From UBA5448 sp045536965 (GTDB lineage: Bacteria > Bacillota > Clostridia > Oscillospirales > SIG627): a DNA stretch of 64,000 bases. Made by a program: the position numbers and the translations under genes. Shown here piece after piece: positions 50,442 through 59,057 of this stretch. The notes under the pieces are model-generated. The model did no database searches and had not been told where the DNA came from. It saw nothing but the letters and a program-made list of their open reading frames with translations. The stretch lies in assembly GCA_045536965.1 (NCBI GenBank), contig JAZSON010000012.1, positions 186,001 to 250,000 of the forward strand, given 5' to 3'. How positions within the stretch are numbered: the stretch's first letter is position 1; every line of letters begins with the position of its first letter.

Positions 50442-52667
50442 ATGAAAGCCGCATCCAAATGGTCGCTTTGTTTGTTGTTTATCATCGGTTTTCTCTTCGG
50501 TTCGGCTGTTTTTTCCGGCGCCGGACTTGAGCTGGGTATATCCATGTCCATCACCCCCGAAAAGGATATGTATGAAGCGGGTGATGCCGTCCGTTTCAAT
50601 ACCGCCATTACAAACAATACCGATACAAATTATACCGATCTTACTCTCGTTTACTATTTACCCGCCCAAATTACTCCCGATGAGAGTTTTGAACAAACCA
50701 TCTCCATCAAAACCCTCGGCGCGGGTCAAACCTTCCAAGACTCCCGACTTGCCGGCATCATTGGTAATGACTCTTCTTCCAGCGTTTTATGGATCATCCT
50801 CGCAATTGTGTTATTGGCCGCGGCCGTCGTAGGTATATTCTTCTTTTTGCGCCGCAAAAAAGTGGCCGCTCCGCGCGTTTTAGCGTTCTTCCTTTTATGC
50901 GCCCTCTCTCTCTCACCCATCTCTCTGGCTGCAGAAGCGGCATTTATTGCGCCTGAACGCACCTACGTTTCGGCAGAGACCGTCATGAGAAAACTGGGCG
51001 TCATACCCGCCACACTTTCCTCCTCGGATGCCATTCGCAAAAGAGATCTTGCGCAGTCTCTGTTCGTTTTACTTAATGGTCATAACGATGCCTCTTCTTA
51101 CGCAAACGAAGGTTATTTTTCCGATGTTCCCAAGTCCCATCCGCAAGCAGGCTATATCAACTTTGCAGGCGGTCTGGGTATCATGGAGTGGGAAGAAGAC
51201 GAAGAAGGCAAAAAAACCTTCATTCCCACCGAAAGAATGTCGATTCAGGACATTGCTCGTTGCTTTATGCGGCTTCTCTGCGGCGGTAACGGACGCGGTG
51301 AATTTACCCAAGAAAAAATCGATGCGCTGATCCAATCCAGCGGTCTTTCCACAGGCTTTGTTAAACTCAATATGCTGGCGACTCCCGCTTCTCTCGGTAC
51401 CCTGTTTGTCAATCTTTTGACCATCACTCCGTCGGCGGCCGTGAAAAACGGCGCGTTTATCAACGTTTCAGATTCCTCGGATGCTTTTGCCTCCTACTGT
51501 CCCGCTTTTACCTGTGAAAACAGCGTCATCACCACCGAGGCAGAAGCCACCCAAACAGGCGTCCGTGTCATCACCGCACAAAAAACGGGCACTCCCGTCT
51601 ATCTGCTCTCCAAAAACGGATTTTCATTCGCAGCCCCCCGCCCCGCGCTTCTCGCGGTCACGGCAGGCAAAATACAATACGGAGAAGACACTTCGCTCCC
51701 GATCTATGCCGCCCTCTACGAAAAATCCGAAATCCTCCCTTATTATGGCAATAAGCCCGCCATGAGCAAGCCAACCGACGAGGAAGAAAAAGAAGAAAAA
51801 CCCAAAGATCCGCCCAAACAAGAGAATCCCACACCCGAGCCCGAAAATCCGTTGACCGAAATACTGACGGCAGCGATCGTTGTAGATTCGGATGACATGA
51901 GTGTCACCCTTGTCAGTTGCGGTGCCACCCTGTCCTTCAATTATCCCGATATGTACGGCGGGTATCGCCCCTTTGCAGGCGAGGTTGTCGTTGTCAACTA
52001 TGTAGAAGATGAGCTCGTTTCCATCGAAAAACCGCAGGATCTTGTCGGGTGGGTCACTAAGGGAAGCGGTAAAACCGTCAAGGTCGATATGGATTCCCGT
52101 TCATTCCCTCTCTTTGACCTCGTAGCAGATACGCAAAATGAAAACGAATTAAAACCCGCTTCATCTCTGCCGGAAGCCATCGAAAATAATAACGGTCGAG
52201 TATTTGCCGCCCTGTTCATCTATAATGAGAAAGTCATTGCTTGGCTACCCGCCGAACTGGACGAACCCAATCTTTTGATTACCACCGTCAGCCGTCACGA
52301 GGAAACGGGAGAATTATCGTATCTATATGACGGATTGCCCTATATTTTGACCGATATTCCCTTCCCCGGAGAAGAAAGTGAAAAAACGGTCCCCACCATA
52401 CTGTCTATTCAAAACAATACGGTCGTATTGGCAGAGCGTTTGCTCTCGATTACCGCCCAAGCCACCCTTGAAGATGACGGAAGCATCACCGCGGGCGAGC
52501 TGGTCTTTCTGCCTCAAAACATCCTTACAGGTCTTGCAGTGGAAAATTCTGCCGCAATGAACGGCGCGGAAGATCTTCTTACCCGTCTGGCAGAAGCCCC
52601 TGCTCAAGTCACCCTCTACTATCAAACGGACGGCAGAGAAAACACTTTGTTTGCCTTTTCTCTTTGA
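50442..52667 (+). CDS. Surface protein joining a DUF11-like anchored module to an SLH-like module
   Basis: A 741-residue exported protein with unusual order. Signal peptide 1-27, then a short beta domain (about 30-105, SITPEKDMYEAGDAVRF...NNTDTNYTDL, like conserved-repeat/DUF11 modules). A transmembrane helix at 115-136 is followed by FLRRKK, and a second hydrophobic segment at 146-163 looks like another signal peptide (ALSLSPISLAAEA). Next is an S-layer-homology-like region at about 175-285 (FSDVPKSHPQAGYINFAGGLGIM, FIPTERMSIQDIARCFMRLL). An acidic/Pro linker near 445-475 precedes a beta-rich C-terminal half with no motif I recognise. AAGGAG lies 8 bases before the ATG. Probably a cell-envelope protein. 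Confidence 0.75.
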   Translation: MKAASKWSLCLLFIIGFLFGSAVFSGAGLELGISMSITPEKDMYEAGDAVRFNTAITNNTDTNYTDLTLVYYLPAQITPDESFEQTISIKTLGAGQTFQDSRLAGIIGNDSSSSVLWIILAIVLLAAAVVGIFFFLRRKKVAAPRVLAFFLLCALSLSPISLAAEAAFIAPERTYVSAETVMRKLGVIPATLSSSDAIRKRDLAQSLFVLLNGHNDASSYANEGYFSDVPKSHPQAGYINFAGGLGIMEWEEDEEGKKTFIPTERMSIQDIARCFMRLLCGGNGRGEFTQEKIDALIQSSGLSTGFVKLNMLATPASLGTLFVNLLTITPSAAVKNGAFINVSDSSDAFASYCPAFTCENSVITTEAEATQTGVRVITAQKTGTPVYLLSKNGFSFAAPRPALLAVTAGKIQYGEDTSLPIYAALYEKSEILPYYGNKPAMSKPTDEEEKEEKPKDPPKQENPTPEPENPLTEILTAAIVVDSDDMSVTLVSCGATLSFNYPDMYGGYRPFAGEVVVVNYVEDELVSIEKPQDLVGWVTKGSGKTVKVDMDSRSFPLFDLVADTQNENELKPASSLPEAIENNNGRVFAALFIYNEKVIAWLPAELDEPNLLITTVSRHEETGELSYLYDGLPYILTDIPFPGEESEKTVPTILSIQNNTVVLAERLLSITAQATLEDDGSITAGELVFLPQNILTGLAVENSAAMNGAEDLLTRLAEAPAQVTLYYQTDGRENTLFAFSL

Positions 52668-52747
52668 TTTTTCGGCCACTTGTGAGATTTGTGCAAAAAA
52701 AACTGTAAAATCCGTTGAGTTGCACAAACAAAAACAGAAAAGAGTGC

Positions 52748-52776
52748 TTGATTATGCCGCCATCTTATGTTATAAT
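52748..52776 (+). promoter_or_regulatory. Promoter of the peptide-binding lipoprotein gene
   Basis: TTGATT (52748) and TATAAT (52771), 17-base spacer, about 100 bases upstream of the start. Confidence 0.75.
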
Positions 52777-52876
52777 ATTGATGTATGGGACAAAGTGCGC
52801 CCTTTTACCGCGCAAAAGTGGTGTTTTTACCGCATAAGCGGGTGAATACAGTCATAACACGGAGGTTTTGAATCCT

Positions 52877-54595
52877 ATGAAGAAAAAAATTGCATTATTG
52901 CTGGTGCTGATTATGCTCCTGATGACCGCAGTTTCTTGCGGTAGCATATCCGGAAAGGGTGCTATAATCCCTATGTACCTCACCTCGGCTCAATCGAATC
53001 TTGATCCTGCCGCTGTGATTTACGACAAGGATACCATGCAATATTTGAGCCTTTTGTATGAAGGTCTTGTAACCATGACGGAAGACGGCGAGATCGAAGA
53101 AGGCATTGCCGAAGAATGGTACACCGAAGAAGAAGACGGCGAGATTTGTGTCTATTTCCGTCTGCGCGAAACCCGTTGGAACGACAAAGTGCTCGTAACC
53201 GCCGACAACTTTGTGTACGCATGGCAACGCATTTTGACGCCTTCGTTCCAAAGTCCTGCCGCTCCCTTGCTGTATGATATTAAAAATGCGAAAAAAGTAA
53301 AATCCGGTGAACTGACGGTTGCCGATCTCGGCGTTACCGCAGTAGAAAACGGTCTGCTTCGCATTGTTTTGGAAAAAGACATCGAACTTTCCCTTCTTTT
53401 GGAGAACCTTGCTTCTCCCGCCCTTGGTCCCCTGCGCGATGATATCGTGGAAGGTTCTGCTGTTTGGTCTTCTTCCGCCGCCGCATTCTCCGCAAACGGT
53501 CCTTTTGCCGTGAAGCGTTTGACCTATAAAACCGCTGCAGGACAGCAAGAAGCTACCAGCCGTGATCCCGATGCCATTGTCACCGAGATCTGCCTGGAAA
53601 GAAATGCTTACTATTATTCCGAGTTGGATGAAGACAACCCCGCCAAATATGTAACTCCCCACCGTTTGCTCACCGACTACGAAAACGCCGTAGCCGATGC
53701 CATGGAAAAATTTGAGTCGGGCGATATCTTCTATATCGGTTCTTTCACCAAAGATACTTACAATGCCGTAAAAGATGATGTTGTAACCGCGCCCCTTCTT
53801 TCGACCGGCACACTCTTCTTCAACTGCAAAAACGATCTTTTCTCCGACGCTTCAGTCAGAGCGGCTCTTAGCCAAGGTCTTGACCGCAACGCCATCGCAG
53901 AAATCGTCGGTTTGGGCGCCAAAGCCGCAACCGCCTTTGTGCCCGAAAGCGTGTTTGATGACAAAACCGAAGAAGATTCTTCTTTCCGTCAACACGGCGG
54001 CGCTCTCTACTCCTTCGACAGCACCGCTGCCAAAAATGCTCTCAAAGGCAAAAACGGCAGCTTTGAAATCACCTACCGCAAAGCCAACGCAACCCACAAA
54101 GCTGTGGCTGAAGAAGTCGCGAAACAGTGGTCGAAACTGGGCTTTGGCGTCAAAGCAAAAGCTTTGAGCAATGCTGATTACGAAGCCGCCCTTTCGACGG
54201 GTGCTTTTGATGTGTTGATGCTTGACTATCAGGGTCTTTCCTCTTCGGCATATTCTTTCCTCGCACCCTTTGCCCGCTATTACAGCGGTAACTCGGTAGA
54301 TGTCCGCGGGGAACTTTTCACCCCCCATGTCACCGGTTATGAATCTGACAAATACGATGCAGCCGTAGATGCCGTTCTCAACGAAACCACCCGCAAAGCC
54401 CGCGCAGAAAAATTGCACGAGGTAGAAAAACTGCTCTGCAAAGATGCTCCCGCAATTGCACTTTATTTCAACTACAACGCCTATCTTGCCTCCGACCGTT
54501 TGGACGGTGTAACCACCGACGTATTCGGTTGCTTCGATTTCAACGAAGTTGAGCTTGAAGGCTATGAAGAAGTTATTGAGGCTCTCGGCGAATAA
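52877..54595 (+). CDS. Oligopeptide ABC transporter substrate-binding lipoprotein (OppA/SBP_bac_5)
   Basis: Extracellular solute-binding lipoprotein, 572 residues. Signal peptide ends in TAVSCGS (lipobox Cys about residue 19). The SBP_bac_5 pattern follows: LTSAQSNLDPAAVIYD, YEGLVTMTEDGEIEEGIAEEW, VTADNFVYAWQRILTP, DASVRAALSQGLDRNAIAE and AVDAVLNETTRKARAEKLHEVEKLL near the end. Permease and ATPase genes are not adjacent, so it is an orphan receptor here. Ligand may be a peptide or another small molecule. GGAGG lies 11 bases before the chosen ATG; an in-frame TTG three codons earlier is closer to it. Confidence 0.9.
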   Translation: MKKKIALLLVLIMLLMTAVSCGSISGKGAIIPMYLTSAQSNLDPAAVIYDKDTMQYLSLLYEGLVTMTEDGEIEEGIAEEWYTEEEDGEICVYFRLRETRWNDKVLVTADNFVYAWQRILTPSFQSPAAPLLYDIKNAKKVKSGELTVADLGVTAVENGLLRIVLEKDIELSLLLENLASPALGPLRDDIVEGSAVWSSSAAAFSANGPFAVKRLTYKTAAGQQEATSRDPDAIVTEICLERNAYYYSELDEDNPAKYVTPHRLLTDYENAVADAMEKFESGDIFYIGSFTKDTYNAVKDDVVTAPLLSTGTLFFNCKNDLFSDASVRAALSQGLDRNAIAEIVGLGAKAATAFVPESVFDDKTEEDSSFRQHGGALYSFDSTAAKNALKGKNGSFEITYRKANATHKAVAEEVAKQWSKLGFGVKAKALSNADYEAALSTGAFDVLMLDYQGLSSSAYSFLAPFARYYSGNSVDVRGELFTPHVTGYESDKYDAAVDAVLNETTRKARAEKLHEVEKLLCKDAPAIALYFNYNAYLASDRLDGVTTDVFGCFDFNEVELEGYEEVIEALGE

Positions 54596-54614
54596 TCATA
54601 TTTTATAAAACAAC

Positions 54615-54648
54615 AACCCCTGTAATGTAAGAATTACAGGGGTTTGTT
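54615..54648 (+). terminator. Hairpin after the substrate-binding protein gene
   Basis: AACCCCTGTAAT / ATTACAGGGGTT stem with a 6-base loop, followed by TGTT only; it may act as a partial terminator, since the next gene starts 20 bases later. Confidence 0.65.
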
Positions 54649-54664
54649 AAAAGCGGAGGACATT

Positions 54665-56701
54665 ATGAAAAAATGGTGGGAAAATCAACCCTTGACCATC
54701 TGCGCCGTGCAATGCAATCTCGGCGATGATGACTTTTGGGTTTTGGATGAATATGTTGGGAAATACGGCTTTAACACCGAGCAATGTCTGCACCTTTTTA
54801 CCCGCGGGCATTTTGCCACCTATTCGGAAGAGAAGCACGCCGAAAAATTAGATCAATATTTAGCGCGCGCCCACGAAAAAGGTCTCAAACAGATCTGTTA
54901 TTACAACACGCACTGCCTTGAGGAAGCACACGCCCTGAAACATCCCGAATGGATCCAACGCATCAAAGACGGTTCTCCCTTGAAAGCCTATGGCGTGGGA
55001 CAAATGGTTTGTGTAAATCCCAACGGAAGCTGGCACAAACAGTATATTAAAAACATTCGCGCGCTGTGCAGCCACGATATCGACGGTATTTTCCTCGACG
55101 GCCCCGTCATGCGAGAGGTCGGCTGTTATTGCGAGGTTTGTAAACGAGATTTTCTGGAGCGTTTCGGCCATCCCATCGAAGAAGCGACCCGTCTTGAACT
55201 CCAAACCATGCGGGTAGACAATGTCACCCGCCACATTCAGGAAACCAAAGAAGTAGTGGACGCATCGGGAAAAGACATTCTTTTATATATGAACAACTCG
55301 GCTCTCCGCGCCGATATTACGGGAAGCAATACCCGCAGGGTTGCACCCTATGTTGATATGCTCGGCGCAGAAGGTGGATTTTACCGCCCCACCCAAGGTG
55401 TAGCAACCTGGGCAATCACCGTCAAAAGCAAATTGCTTGAATCCATCGCAAACGGAAAACCTGTGGTCAACTTCTTTGCAGGCAACGAATCGGGCACCGC
55501 TTACTACATGCATACTGCGGCCGAAACCGTCATGACCTACGCCACCAGTTATGCCAACGGCGCCAATGTATGGTACGGTATCCACGGTTCTCCCTCCATG
55601 TTCAAGGACAGCGATGGAGCCAAGGCCGCCAAAGCCATGAATAAGTTTATCTTGTCTCACACCGATTTATATCGCGCCTCAACCTCTACCGCCAAAGTTG
55701 CTTTAATGTGGAGTCAGGATACCGCTAACAACTACGGTTCCGGCTATGATGCCACCGATTTTACCGAAAAACAGGTAGTCACCGCCCGCGATAAAGGAGA
55801 CCACTACGGCGAATTGATTGCATTTGCCGATATGCTCATCCATAACCACGTTCAATTTGATGTCATTGACGATACCAATGTCGTCCACGACGAAATCCAA
55901 AAATACGATGTGATCATTTTACCGAACACCTCGTGTATGTCCGAAGAAACAGCCCGAAAATTGGACGCTTTCGTACAAAAAGGCGGCACCTTGGTTGCCA
56001 CTTACGATTCGGCTTGTTTTGATGAGAAGGGCGTTTGGCTCAAAGAGGCCCGTTTGGCGAAAACCTTTGGCCTTACAGGGACACCTACCCTCCAAACCTC
56101 ACCCACCATCGGATATATGAAGGCAAACGGAAAAAATGAATTAAACAAAAACATTTCCGCTCCTTTTCTTCCCAATCCTCGTCTGAATCTTGCTTGGTCG
56201 CTGGCCGAAGGTTCGGTTCCCCTTTTCGACTCTTACGCTCCCTTGCCGGGGCCCTATGTCAACTTGCCTGACAAAACCTATCCCGGCATCGTTTTAAATC
56301 GTCGCGGGAAAGGCCGCGCATACTATTTTGCAGGCAATTTCGCCGACTTTGTTGCCAAAACATTCCCAACTGCCGACTATGCCAAAATCATAAATAACCT
56401 CGTTTTGAGCGCTTCCAAGTCGGTCGTCACTGTGGATACTTCGGGACTTGTGGAAGCGGTTCTGCGCCGCATCGACGATCGATATGTGCTGCATCTTGTC
56501 AACAAAACGGGCGCTATGACACGCCCCATCACCGAAATCACCCCGCTTTACAACCTCAAAATTACCTTAAATCTTCCTGCCGCCGTCAACAAAATCAAAC
56601 CTGTGCGCGGGGGGAAAATATCCAAGCTTGTTCAAAAGGGCAAAAAGGTTTCCTTTACGCTGGATAAGCTGGATGCCTACGAGGTCATGGATATTCGCTG
56701 A
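54665..56701 (+). CDS. Putative glycoside hydrolase, GHL6 / beta-galactosidase-trimerisation type
   Basis: A 678-residue cytosolic protein with the layout of 'hypothetical glycosyl hydrolase 6' proteins. An N-terminal TIM barrel holds HEKGLKQICYYNTHC, ICSHD-IDGIFLDGPVM with an Asp at a strand end, and CYCEVCKRDFLERFG. A central GATase-like fold begins near 370 (DNVVHDEI..VIILPNTSCMSEE, QKGGTLVATYD), as in beta-galactosidase trimerisation domains, and a beta-rich C-terminal domain ends the protein. The exact substrate is unknown; relatives are near fucosidase and galactosidase genes. GCGGAGG precedes the ATG. Confidence 0.72.
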   Translation: MKKWWENQPLTICAVQCNLGDDDFWVLDEYVGKYGFNTEQCLHLFTRGHFATYSEEKHAEKLDQYLARAHEKGLKQICYYNTHCLEEAHALKHPEWIQRIKDGSPLKAYGVGQMVCVNPNGSWHKQYIKNIRALCSHDIDGIFLDGPVMREVGCYCEVCKRDFLERFGHPIEEATRLELQTMRVDNVTRHIQETKEVVDASGKDILLYMNNSALRADITGSNTRRVAPYVDMLGAEGGFYRPTQGVATWAITVKSKLLESIANGKPVVNFFAGNESGTAYYMHTAAETVMTYATSYANGANVWYGIHGSPSMFKDSDGAKAAKAMNKFILSHTDLYRASTSTAKVALMWSQDTANNYGSGYDATDFTEKQVVTARDKGDHYGELIAFADMLIHNHVQFDVIDDTNVVHDEIQKYDVIILPNTSCMSEETARKLDAFVQKGGTLVATYDSACFDEKGVWLKEARLAKTFGLTGTPTLQTSPTIGYMKANGKNELNKNISAPFLPNPRLNLAWSLAEGSVPLFDSYAPLPGPYVNLPDKTYPGIVLNRRGKGRAYYFAGNFADFVAKTFPTADYAKIINNLVLSASKSVVTVDTSGLVEAVLRRIDDRYVLHLVNKTGAMTRPITEITPLYNLKITLNLPAAVNKIKPVRGGKISKLVQKGKKVSFTLDKLDAYEVMDIR

Positions 56702-56709
56702 ATACAAAC

Positions 56710-56739
56710 GAAAGCGCTCCCTTAACAGGGGGTGCTTTT
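56710..56739 (+). terminator. Terminator after the GHL6-type gene
   Basis: AAAGCGCTCCC pairs with GGGGGTGCTTT through several G-U pairs, ending in CTTTTG. Confidence 0.65.
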
Positions 56740-56799
56740 GAACTTTTACGAAAAGCACGGCAAAGACGTGCATGTCATCAAGACGAAAGCAAAATGCAG

Positions 56800-56835
56800 C
56801 CTACGGCTGATGATATACCAAGCCTTGCGGCTTGG
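56800..56835. repeat. Double-hairpin interspersed element with GATGATATAC linker
   Basis: Two small palindromes (AGCC-TAC-GGCT and CCAAGCC-TTGC-GGCTTGG) joined by GATGATATAC. I recall similar hairpin units with this linker from other gut Clostridia genomes. Only one copy is seen in this window. Confidence 0.5.
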
Positions 56836-56837
56836 AT

Positions 56838-56880
56838 AAAAAAGAAGGAACTTTTGATAAACAAAAGTTCCTTCTTTTTT
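56838..56880. terminator. Strong bidirectional terminator
   Basis: Perfect 19-bp stem AAAAAAGAAGGAACTTTTG with its complement, loop ATAAA, ending in T6 on both strands. Marks the left border of the AT-rich region. Confidence 0.9.
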
Positions 56881-56907
56881 GAAGACTAACCCTAATTTTA
56901 ATACAAA

Positions 56908-56956
56908 TGCACCCCCTTTTGAGATAAGGGGGTGCAAAGTCATTTTAGGGGGTGCA
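56908..56956 (-). terminator. Hairpin and GGGGGTGCA repeats downstream of the GmrSD-type gene
   Basis: TGCACCCCCTT / AAGGGGGTGCA (11 bp, 7-base loop), then another AGGGGGTGCA copy at 56947-56956. Read on the minus strand it follows the GmrSD-type stop and could end that transcript. Confidence 0.6.
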
Positions 56957-56964
56957 TGCGATAT

Positions 56965-58596
56965 TTAATCCTCGTCAATAATGTCTTTCTCGGTCAACAT
57001 CATTTCGGCTTTTAATGTGTTAACAATCACTTCCACCCTTTTCTTGAAGAAAATGGGGTAATTGTTATCCCAAACGCCAAACTCATCTAAATCACCAATA
57101 AGATGCGTTTTCATCGTATTAATTATTTCAGGATTAGAGTTATAATAAACCCCCATATATTCTTCAGGAGCTTTGGCTTTAATCTCACCTTTATTCAAAT
57201 AACTATCAACAATTGTAATATTAGCAATATGATTCACCATGTTTTCTTGTATCATGGGTTGTTCTTTCTTCATATATGCTCTTGGAAAAAAGTGATGATA
57301 GTTTTTACTGTTGCTCTGACTAAGCCAATCGTTGTCAATAACTAATGTGTTGTTATTCTTGAAGGATCTAGGAGACCTTGAAACTAACAAGCAAAGTAGA
57401 CCCTTAATCATAGCGTTACCCATTGAGAAGATGCCATTGCGCTCAATAAAATCTGTGGTTACCTCCACTCCTTGTTCATACACCGGAGTTTTTCCGTTTA
57501 AGATAACATCCATTACATGCGTACAATCTTGGGCAATTTTGCTTTCTAAACCATCCGAAAAACGATTGCTGATGGCACAACGCCAAAAGTAATCCTTTAA
57601 ATATCGATTCTCCATATCTGTTGGCGCATTAGGATGTTTGTAGAAATAATATACATACGGAACAATTAAACCATCATATGGTATGAGTTTAGAAGCTTTA
57701 ACCCCTAATGCACTCTTTAAATAATCAATTGCTCTATCAAAAGCATCGTCAATATTGGGCCAAACACTAATAAAATCTTGCTTTGCAATTTGATTGAGAA
57801 TTTGTTTTTTGCCACAAGAACCAGTGAGGCAAACCGAAATTGCTTGCAAGACAGAGGAATGAGGAATTGTTGAATATTCTGCTTCCTCCCACTTTAAGAG
57901 CTGTTCTTCTCTTTTTTCATATAGATCAAAGTTTTGCTGTTCATCATATGTTTTTGCGCACATGATTTCAAAAATGTCCAAGCTCTTACCAGTAATATTA
58001 ATTCTAGTGAATATATCTGTAGCTACATCGAGATCTGCATCCGTTATCTCAATTGTAGGGAACTCATAAGTTTGAAAACTTTTTTGGTATTTGGATATTT
58101 TAGTGATTAGATCAGGATGGCTAGAGAATTTATTATAAATAATAAACGGATCTCCTGTCACTAATTCACTAACAGTAATGTACTCTAGCGGATCACGATC
58201 AGCAACATCCATTATAATTAACTGTTGGTCCTCCGGTGCAACCAGGTCGACATATAATTGAGAGTAATCATCCTTGTTCACCTTAAGACCACATATACTG
58301 ACATAGATGCTAGTGACACGTTGTTGACCATCTAAAACATAATAAACAGATTCGCCCGATTTGGCAGATGGCAAATCTAAGTTTCCAATCTTTTTAACAG
58401 AGCGTAATCTAGACTTTGTTTCCCAAAGAATAAACGAACCGATAGGATATCCTTTTAGAATACTATCCAAAAGTTTAGCGGCATCTGCTTTCTTCCAAAC
58501 AAAATTTCTCTGAAATTGAGGAATAAGAATGTTTCCATTCTCGATTTTGGATTTCAATGAATCATATCTTAAATGAGATGGCTTAGATTGTAACAT
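56965..58596 (-). CDS. DUF262/GmrSD-type restriction protein, single gene
   Basis: A 543-residue protein of the GmrSD-like defence family. Seen: DUF262 N-terminal domain with LIPQFQRNFVW, YPIGSFILWE and the nucleotide-hydrolysis motif YVLDGQQRVTSI (about 85-96), FTRINITGKSLD, and a C-terminal DUF1524/HNH-like nuclease segment NYHHFFPRAYMKK with VNHIANITIVD. GmrSD enzymes use nucleotide hydrolysis to cut modified phage DNA; members with both domains in one chain are known. The ATG at 58596 is 8 bases after GGAGG; a GTG 13 codons upstream was rejected. Base composition is clearly more AT-rich than the neighbours, a sign of transfer. No methyltransferase or partner gene is adjacent. Confidence 0.85.
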   Translation of the reverse strand: MLQSKPSHLRYDSLKSKIENGNILIPQFQRNFVWKKADAAKLLDSILKGYPIGSFILWETKSRLRSVKKIGNLDLPSAKSGESVYYVLDGQQRVTSIYVSICGLKVNKDDYSQLYVDLVAPEDQQLIIMDVADRDPLEYITVSELVTGDPFIIYNKFSSHPDLITKISKYQKSFQTYEFPTIEITDADLDVATDIFTRINITGKSLDIFEIMCAKTYDEQQNFDLYEKREEQLLKWEEAEYSTIPHSSVLQAISVCLTGSCGKKQILNQIAKQDFISVWPNIDDAFDRAIDYLKSALGVKASKLIPYDGLIVPYVYYFYKHPNAPTDMENRYLKDYFWRCAISNRFSDGLESKIAQDCTHVMDVILNGKTPVYEQGVEVTTDFIERNGIFSMGNAMIKGLLCLLVSRSPRSFKNNNTLVIDNDWLSQSNSKNYHHFFPRAYMKKEQPMIQENMVNHIANITIVDSYLNKGEIKAKAPEEYMGVYYNSNPEIINTMKTHLIGDLDEFGVWDNNYPIFFKKRVEVIVNTLKAEMMLTEKDIIDED

Positions 58597-58625
58597 CTGT
58601 TGTACCTCCATAAGTTGTTTTTTTA

Positions 58626-58654
58626 ATTGTAACACATTCGATGCACAATTTCAA
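58626..58654 (-). promoter_or_regulatory. Promoter of the GmrSD-type gene
   Basis: Minus strand TTGAAA (58649-58654) and TACAAT (58626-58631), 17-base spacer, 30 bases before the start. Confidence 0.7.
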
Positions 58655-58660
58655 TAAATT

Positions 58661-58748
58661 AACGTTTATCGGCAATAATTCAACGATTACCCCTGTAAAT
58701 CAACGATTATGGTTATAATTTAACGATTATCTGTGTTTTAACGATTTG
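58661..58748. repeat. Five AACGATTAT iterons at about 20-base spacing
   Basis: Copies start at 58661 (AACGTTTAT), 58682 (AACGATTAC), 58702 (AACGATTAT), 58722 (AACGATTAT) and 58740 (AACGATTTG). Steps are 21, 20, 20 and 18 bases, so the sites lie on the same DNA face. The array ends 7 bases upstream of the -35 box of the GmrSD-type gene. Confidence 0.75.
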
Positions 58749-58819
58749 AAATGGAATTAAATTGTCATTTTAGAGATTTCTCTCCCAAAAAGTTCTCTAA
58801 ATACTGATTTTGGGTATAA

Positions 58820-58857
58820 AATAACCGTCATTCCGTTGTATCAGAATGACGGTTATT
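58820..58857 (-). terminator. Terminator of tRNA-Ser
   Basis: Perfect 14-bp stem AATAACCGTCATTC / GAATGACGGTTATT with 10-base loop, then TTAT on the minus strand, directly after the tRNA 3' end. Confidence 0.85.
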
Positions 58858-58860
58858 CTT

Positions 58861-58952
58861 TGGCGGAAAGAGGGAGATTCGAACTCCCGGAACGCTATCA
58901 ACGTTCACACGATTTCCAGTCGTGCGCCTTAGACCAGCTCAGCCATCTTTCC
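58861..58952 (-). tRNA. tRNA-Ser (anticodon GGA)
   Basis: A 92-base class II tRNA. Acceptor GGAAAGA/TCTTTCC, then G and an encoded CCA; anticodon stem CACGA/TCGTG with loop CTGGAAA (anticodon GGA); long variable arm GAACG..CGTTC; T-arm GGGAG-TTCGAAT-CTCCC. Its 3' end faces the AT-rich GmrSD region. Confidence 0.96.
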
Positions 58953-58986
58953 ATCGGCTTATCTCCCGAAGAATCGGTGCTCGTGT

Positions 58987-59016
58987 ATTATACAACACAA
59001 ACGAAAGGAAAGTCAA
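58987..59016 (-). promoter_or_regulatory. Promoter of tRNA-Ser
   Basis: Minus strand TTGACT (59011-59016) and TATAAT (58987-58992), 18-base spacer, 35 bases before the tRNA. Confidence 0.8.
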
Positions 59017-59057
59017 GGGATTTTTTGAAAAAAAACACAGAATATACAAAAAACCGT

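Noticed and set aside
58661..58748. CRISPR array
   Set aside because: Repeats are 9 bases with about 11-base AT-rich gaps; no spacers of CRISPR size and no cas genes.
56702..58952. Integrated element with att repeats at tRNA-Ser
   Set aside because: No copy of the tRNA 3' end at the other border and no integrase gene found.
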